Source of the DNA: Treponema sp.
GTDB taxonomy: Bacteria; Spirochaetota; Spirochaetia; Treponematales; Treponemataceae
Reading direction: 5' to 3'
Assembly (NCBI GenBank): GCA_024400915.1
Contig: JAKSLX010000001.1
Coordinates: 1-64,000 of the forward strand
DNA length: 64,000 nt
The notes beneath the pieces were generated by a model. That model saw nothing but the letters and a program-made list of their open reading frames with translations. It was not told the origin of the DNA and did no database searches. Shown piece after piece: positions 59,918 through 64,000 of the stretch; position 1 is the first letter of the stretch; every line of letters starts with the position of its first letter. Both the position numbers and the translations under genes were made by a program.

Positions 59918-60544
59918 ATGTTCCATACCAACGAATCAAAAAAAGGCCGCGGAACATTGGCTGTTATAGACGGCAAGATGATGCTTCATGTATCACTTTC
60001 CGGAAAAAAGATTTTGAACTTGTATGTGGGCAAAGCCGAAGATGCAAAAAACAAGGAAGACACCTGGCTCAAACCTACAAAGGACAAGATAACATACGAA
60101 GACGGACTTTCGGAGACAGTTTATGGATTCAATATTCCGGTAAAAAAACTGGACAGCGAATTTGATCTGGCCCTTATCGGAAAGAAATCCATATGGTACG
60201 ATCATAAGGTGTCGGTTTCGGACGTTCAAAAAAAAGAAAAACTTGGTGACGGAAATCATGAAGTTAATATTTTTCTGAACGGCGGAACAGGTCGCGCCGG
60301 AATAAAGTCACCTGCCGTGCTTTCCATTAATGGGGGCAAAGCAAAATTAAAGTTTGTGTGGACCAGCAAAAATTACGATTACCTGATTGCAGGCGAAAAA
60401 AAGTATCTGAACGAAACACCAGGTGAAGATTCAACTTTTGAAATTCCGGTGGAAGATATTTCAAAACCTGTTTCAGTAATGGCTGACACCACAGCAATGG
60501 GAACTCCACATGAAATTGAATACAAAATTGGAATTCTTTACTAA
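59918..60544 (+). CDS. NEAT-like surface domain, probably expressed as a CbiK extension
   Basis: The first ATG gives 208 aa, but homology-like sequence starts earlier (LDDGIYSVKFNTDSSMFHTNES, from 59873), so an ATG start would cut the first strand. Two Ig/NEAT-like modules are seen: GRGTLAVIDGKMMLHVSLSGKKILNLYVG...GKKSIWYDHKVSV, and DGNHEVNIFLNGGTGRAGIKSPAVLSI...FVWTSKNYDYLI...VMADTTAMGTPHEIEYK. Similar twin domains occur in surface heme/metal proteins. It has no signal peptide or SD of its own, so it needs readthrough from cbiK to be exported. Its 3' end overlaps the binding-protein gene by 35 nt. Confidence 0.55.
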   Translation: MFHTNESKKGRGTLAVIDGKMMLHVSLSGKKILNLYVGKAEDAKNKEDTWLKPTKDKITYEDGLSETVYGFNIPVKKLDSEFDLALIGKKSIWYDHKVSVSDVQKKEKLGDGNHEVNIFLNGGTGRAGIKSPAVLSINGGKAKLKFVWTSKNYDYLIAGEKKYLNETPGEDSTFEIPVEDISKPVSVMADTTAMGTPHEIEYKIGILY

Positions 60545-61667
60545 ACCTCTAATAACTTTAATTCTGATTATTCCTCTGTTTGCTTCTTGCAGCAGGCAGA
60601 GGATTTTTATTTCTGAAAACACTTCCGTAGATTTCAAATCACTTACATTCAACAATAAAATTGATTTTTCTTATGCAGAAAAAATTTCAATAGAAAAAAC
60701 GGAAGGCTATAGTCTTGTAAAAATTCAGGGAGAAAAGCCTGCTTTAGTAATCGAAGATAACTATCCGGCACCAAAAAACATACCTTCAGAATATACAATC
60801 TGCAGGAAGCCGTTGGATAAAACATATCTGGTTTCCACATCCGCAATGGATTTTTTCATCAAGCTGGACATTCTTCCTTCAGTAAAATTCTCCTGCATAA
60901 AAAAGGAAAACTGGTTTTTGCAGGAAGCTGTTGACGCAATGGAAAAGAAAGAACTGGTTCATGCAGGAAAATACAGTGCGCCTGATTACGAACTTTTGCT
61001 CAAGGAAGGCTGTAACATTGCAATCGAAAACACAATGATCTATCACAAACCGGAAGTAAAGGAAAAACTTGCAGTTCTTGGAATTCCTGTAATTGTGGAA
61101 AAATCTTCATACGAAAAAAATCCCCTTGGCCGACTTGAATGGATTAAGTTTTACGGCTTACTTTACGGAAAAGAAGAAAAAGCAGAAAATTTCTTTAGCT
61201 CTAAGATAAAGGAACTATCTTCTTTTTCTTCTGAAAAAAAATCTGACAGGACTGTTGCATTCTTCTATATAACTTCAAGTGGAACTGCAAACGTACGCAA
61301 AAGCAGCGACTACATTCCCAAAATGATTTCCATGTCTGGCGGAAAATATTTTCTTGATGAAAGCTCAGACAATGAAAATAACCACTCCACAATGAACATG
61401 CAGTTTGAAAATTTCTACGCAAAAGCTGTTGATGCGGATATATTGATTTACAACTCCACCATCGACGGAATACTTTCTGACAGAAATGAACTGCTTAAAA
61501 AAAATAATCTGTTTGAAGATTTTAAAGCTTATAAAAACGAAAGAATTTATTGCACCAAAGAAAATTTCTTTCAGGAAACTACGGGCATAACAGATTTTAT
61601 AATTGACCTGAACAAGGTTTTAAAAGATGATGAAAGAGAACTAACATATCTTGATAAATTAAAATGA
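60510..61667 (+). CDS. BtuF-like ABC substrate-binding lipoprotein
   Basis: 385 aa. Lipoprotein signal LIIPLFASC-SR. Class III periplasmic binding-protein features: a helical backbone between lobes, with AIENTMIYHKPEVKEKLAVLGIPVIVEKSSYEKNPLGRLEWIKFYGLLYG (lobe 1) and NVRKSSDYIPKMISMSGGKYF (lobe 2). This family binds cobalamin, iron-siderophore or heme; the riboswitch and cobQ partner point to a corrinoid. Overlaps the permease gene by 4 nt. Confidence 0.8.
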   Translation: MKLNTKLEFFTKPLITLILIIPLFASCSRQRIFISENTSVDFKSLTFNNKIDFSYAEKISIEKTEGYSLVKIQGEKPALVIEDNYPAPKNIPSEYTICRKPLDKTYLVSTSAMDFFIKLDILPSVKFSCIKKENWFLQEAVDAMEKKELVHAGKYSAPDYELLLKEGCNIAIENTMIYHKPEVKEKLAVLGIPVIVEKSSYEKNPLGRLEWIKFYGLLYGKEEKAENFFSSKIKELSSFSSEKKSDRTVAFFYITSSGTANVRKSSDYIPKMISMSGGKYFLDESSDNENNHSTMNMQFENFYAKAVDADILIYNSTIDGILSDRNELLKKNNLFEDFKAYKNERIYCTKENFFQETTGITDFIIDLNKVLKDDERELTYLDKLK

Positions 61668-62677
61668 ACAGACGATACGGATTTTTCTTTTGCCTGACTT
61701 TCATTCTTCTCCTTTTGATTTCCCTGTGGAATATTTTTACAGGGAGTGTTGATTTTTCATTCAAAGATCTGCCGGAAATATTTTCAGGCTCCAGTGAAAA
61801 CTTAGTTTTGAAAAAAATTCTTATGGAAATAAGGCTTCCAAGAATTCTTGCAGCCATTCTTCTTGGCGGAGCATTGTCCGTCTCAGGTTTCTTGCTCCAG
61901 ACCTTCTTTGGAAATCCAATAGCAGGACCTTTTGTACTTGGTATTTCTTCAGGTGCAAAACTCTTTGTTGCCATTACCATGATTTTTCTTTTAAATGCAG
62001 GAATTGAAATCACATCTCTTGGAATGGTAACTGCAGCTTTCACTGGATCTCTCATTGCCATGACAATTGTTCTTGTTCTTTCACTCAGAGTAAAAAACAT
62101 GTCCGTTCTTGTTGTTTGCGGAATTCTTGTAGGCTACATCTGTTCAGCCGTTACTGATTTTTTTGTTACCTTTGCCAGCGATTCAAACATCGTAAACCTT
62201 CATAACTGGTCTCTTGGAAGTTTCAGTGGGACCAACTGGAATGATGTTTCCATTATTACAATTTTAATTTCGAGTTCACTTCTTATATCCTTTATTTTTT
62301 CAAAGCCTATCAGCGCTTACCAGCTGGGAGAAAATTACGCACGGAACATGGGAGTGAATATAAAAGCTCTTCGCATTATCCTCATACTCCTTTCAACTTT
62401 ACTTTCAGGATGCGTAACGGCTTTTGCAGGTCCAATTTCCTTTGTAGGAATTGCAGTTCCTCACCTTGTAAAATCAATTGCAAAAACTGCAAAACCCTTA
62501 ATTTTAATTCCAGGATGTTTTCTTGCAGGCGGTACAATCACCCTTTTTTGTGATGGAATTGCAAGAAGTGTTTTTGCCCCAACGGAATTAAGCATCAGTA
62601 CAGTTACAGCCTTTTTTCTTGTACCGGTTGTTATCTACATGATGGTCAGCAAAAAGGGAGGCACAAAGAATGTTTAG
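61664..62677 (+). CDS. BtuC/FecCD-like ABC permease
   Basis: 337 aa, about nine to ten membrane segments. FecCD motifs: [42 protein letters not shown] (here in parts), [17 protein letters not shown] (coupling loop) and [17 protein letters not shown]. It forms the transmembrane pore for corrinoid import with the binding protein upstream and the ATPase domain of the next gene, whose start it overlaps by 8 nt. Confidence 0.88.
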   Translation: MNRRYGFFFCLTFILLLLISLWNIFTGSVDFSFKDLPEIFSGSSENLVLKKILMEIRLPRILAAILLGGALSVSGFLLQTFFGNPIAGPFVLGISSGAKLFVAITMIFLLNAGIEITSLGMVTAAFTGSLIAMTIVLVLSLRVKNMSVLVVCGILVGYICSAVTDFFVTFASDSNIVNLHNWSLGSFSGTNWNDVSIITILISSSLLISFIFSKPISAYQLGENYARNMGVNIKALRIILILLSTLLSGCVTAFAGPISFVGIAVPHLVKSIAKTAKPLILIPGCFLAGGTITLFCDGIARSVFAPTELSISTVTAFFLVPVVIYMMVSKKGGTKNV

Positions 62678-64000
62678 CACTTCCAATTTAAGCGTAGGAT
62701 ACGGCAAAAAGATTCTCATTAACGGAATAACCATTTCCGTCGCTCCGGGAAAAATCATTTCCCTCATTGGACCAAACGGCTCTGGAAAATCCACGATTTT
62801 AAAAACTATCGTAAAGGAACTTGATGTTCTTGGCGGATCCATTTCCGTTTGCGGTAAAGACATAAGTAAAGAAAAGAATGACTTTGTTGCCCGTCATGTT
62901 TCAATGGTAATGACAGAAAGGCTTCACCCTGAATTAATGTCAGCAAAGGAAGTTATTGCTACGGGACGTTATCCATACACGGGAAGGCTCGGCATTCTTT
63001 CCGATGAAGACTGGAAAAAAGTTGATGATGCAATAAAGGCAGTTCACTGCCAAGACATAAGCAAACTGGATTTCAATTCCTTAAGCGACGGACAAAAGCA
63101 AAGGGTAATGCTTGCCCGTGCCATCTGTCAGGACACAGAAATTCTTGTTCTTGATGAACCAACTTCATACCTTGATATGAAATATAAGCTTGAGTTTCTT
63201 CAGGTAATCAGAAAACTTGCAGAAGGTGAAAACAAGATAATCATCATGTCACTACACGAACTGGATTTGGTCAGGGTGATTTCAGATGAAGTAATTTGCG
63301 TTAGCAAAAAAAGGATTCTTAAGTCAGGTTCAATCAAGGAAATCTTCAATGGTGATTTCATTCAAAAACTCTACGAAATAAATAAAGAAGATTTTGATCC
63401 TACATCGGGAATGATGGTTTGGAACAAGAAAAAAGTTTCAGATGCAAAACCAGAACCTTCAAAGGAAACAACAAAACCTATTGAAAAGAAAACAAAAGTA
63501 ATAATGGTTCAGGGAACCATGAGCAATGCAGGGAAAAGCCTTGTTGTTGCAGGACTTTGCAGGATTTTCAAACAGGACGGTTACAAGGTTGCCCCTTTCA
63601 AATCGCAGAACATGGCCCTCAACTCCTTTATTACCAAAGACGGTTTTGAAATGGGCCGTGCACAGGTAATGCAGGCAGAAGCAGCAGGCATTGAACCAGA
63701 TGTTGCAATGAATCCTATTCTGTTAAAGCCAACCAACGACTGCGGTTCTCAGGTCATTATAAACGGCGAAGTCATTGGCAACATGACTGCACGCGAATAT
63801 TTTGACTACAAGAAAAAACTCGTTCCTGAAATTCTAAAGGCTTTCAACAAGCTTAAAGAAGAAAACGACATTATTGTAATCGAAGGAGCTGGCAGTCCAG
63901 CAGAAATCAACCTTCGGGAAAATGATATTGTAAACATGGGCCTTGCAGAAATGGTGGATGCACCAGTTCTCCTTGTTGGCGATATTGATCGTGGGGGAGT
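62670..64000 (+). CDS. cobQ: BtuD-type ABC ATPase fused to cobyric acid synthase CobQ (partial)
   Basis: Start ATG at 62670 (GGGAGG, 8 nt); open to the window end (443 codons seen). Residues 1-~255 are an ABC ATPase: Walker [10 protein letters not shown], signature [14 protein letters not shown], Walker [13 protein letters not shown], switch SLHELD. After a Lys/Pro/Glu linker (~255-275), CobQ begins: [72 protein letters not shown]. CobQ amidates adenosyl-cobyrinate side chains. I read one continuous frame with no stop between the halves. The fusion links corrinoid import to remodelling. The C-terminal glutaminase domain is outside the window. Confidence 0.85.
   Translation, partial: MFSTSNLSVGYGKKILINGITISVAPGKIISLIGPNGSGKSTILKTIVKELDVLGGSISVCGKDISKEKNDFVARHVSMVMTERLHPELMSAKEVIATGRYPYTGRLGILSDEDWKKVDDAIKAVHCQDISKLDFNSLSDGQKQRVMLARAICQDTEILVLDEPTSYLDMKYKLEFLQVIRKLAEGENKIIIMSLHELDLVRVISDEVICVSKKRILKSGSIKEIFNGDFIQKLYEINKEDFDPTSGMMVWNKKKVSDAKPEPSKETTKPIEKKTKVIMVQGTMSNAGKSLVVAGLCRIFKQDGYKVAPFKSQNMALNSFITKDGFEMGRAQVMQAEAAGIEPDVAMNPILLKPTNDCGSQVIINGEVIGNMTAREYFDYKKKLVPEILKAFNKLKEENDIIVIEGAGSPAEINLRENDIVNMGLAEMVDAPVLLVGDIDRGG

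Overview
The window looks like chromosomal DNA of a low-to-moderate GC spirochaete, most likely a host-associated Treponema. This is an inference. It rests on the many short 'MKK...' exported proteins, spirochaete-style lipoproteins, and a BMP-type purine nucleoside ABC transporter laid out like the T. pallidum Pnr locus. No rRNA, tRNA or CRISPR array was recognised.

Layout. 1-8.4 kb: a minus-strand run of exported proteins (membrane/ankyrin, ankyrin+SH3, Ig-like, a NADase-type glycan-binding-like protein, a rhodanese lipoprotein). 8.5-19.9 kb: an AT-rich seven-gene minus-strand defence island with GC-rich repeats on both sides. It holds an LlaJI-like restriction-modification system (two C5 cytosine methyltransferases, an McrB-like motor, an McrC/LlaJI-like nuclease). 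Between the two methyltransferases lie a double-GHKL kinase-like ATPase, a receiver-domain protein with a C-terminal HEPN-like RNxxxH motif, and an HNH endonuclease. 20-27 kb: a Nudix hydrolase, a possible 29-aa type I toxin, and a minus-strand cluster containing an unclassified reverse transcriptase with a structured RNA directly upstream, three unknown or zinc-binding proteins, and a radical SAM/SPASM enzyme with a 40-aa Cys-rich precursor peptide.

27-41 kb: a K+ channel gene pair, a NarX/NarL-like two-component system with an ECF-S-like membrane protein, an M18 aminopeptidase, a nucleoside deaminase, the BMP ABC transporter, a PqqD-like protein, and a broken OPT transporter. 41-50 kb: a zinc-ribbon/WYL-regulator/UvrD-like helicase group with palindromic operators, a PLD-like protein, and a minus-strand ADP-ribose group (ADP-ribosylglycohydrolase, VWA protein, macro-domain protein). 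50-54 kb: a sigma factor, a two-domain AAA+ ATPase and ClpP in line. 54-57 kb: a CsoR/CopA copper module whose CopA carries a fused CopZ-like tail. 57-64 kb: a beta-barrel-like protein, then a cobalamin riboswitch controlling a lipoprotein CbiK, an A9 slippery run joining it to a NEAT-like domain, BtuF- and BtuC-like proteins, and a BtuD-CobQ fusion that runs off the window.

The strongest candidates for something new are the kinase/receiver-HEPN module inside the restriction island, the reverse transcriptase with its inverted-repeat-bounded RNA, the sigma/AAA+/ClpP group and the A9 frameshift fusion in the cobalamin operon. Coordinates and motifs were read by eye. Family names come from motif recognition, with no database search.
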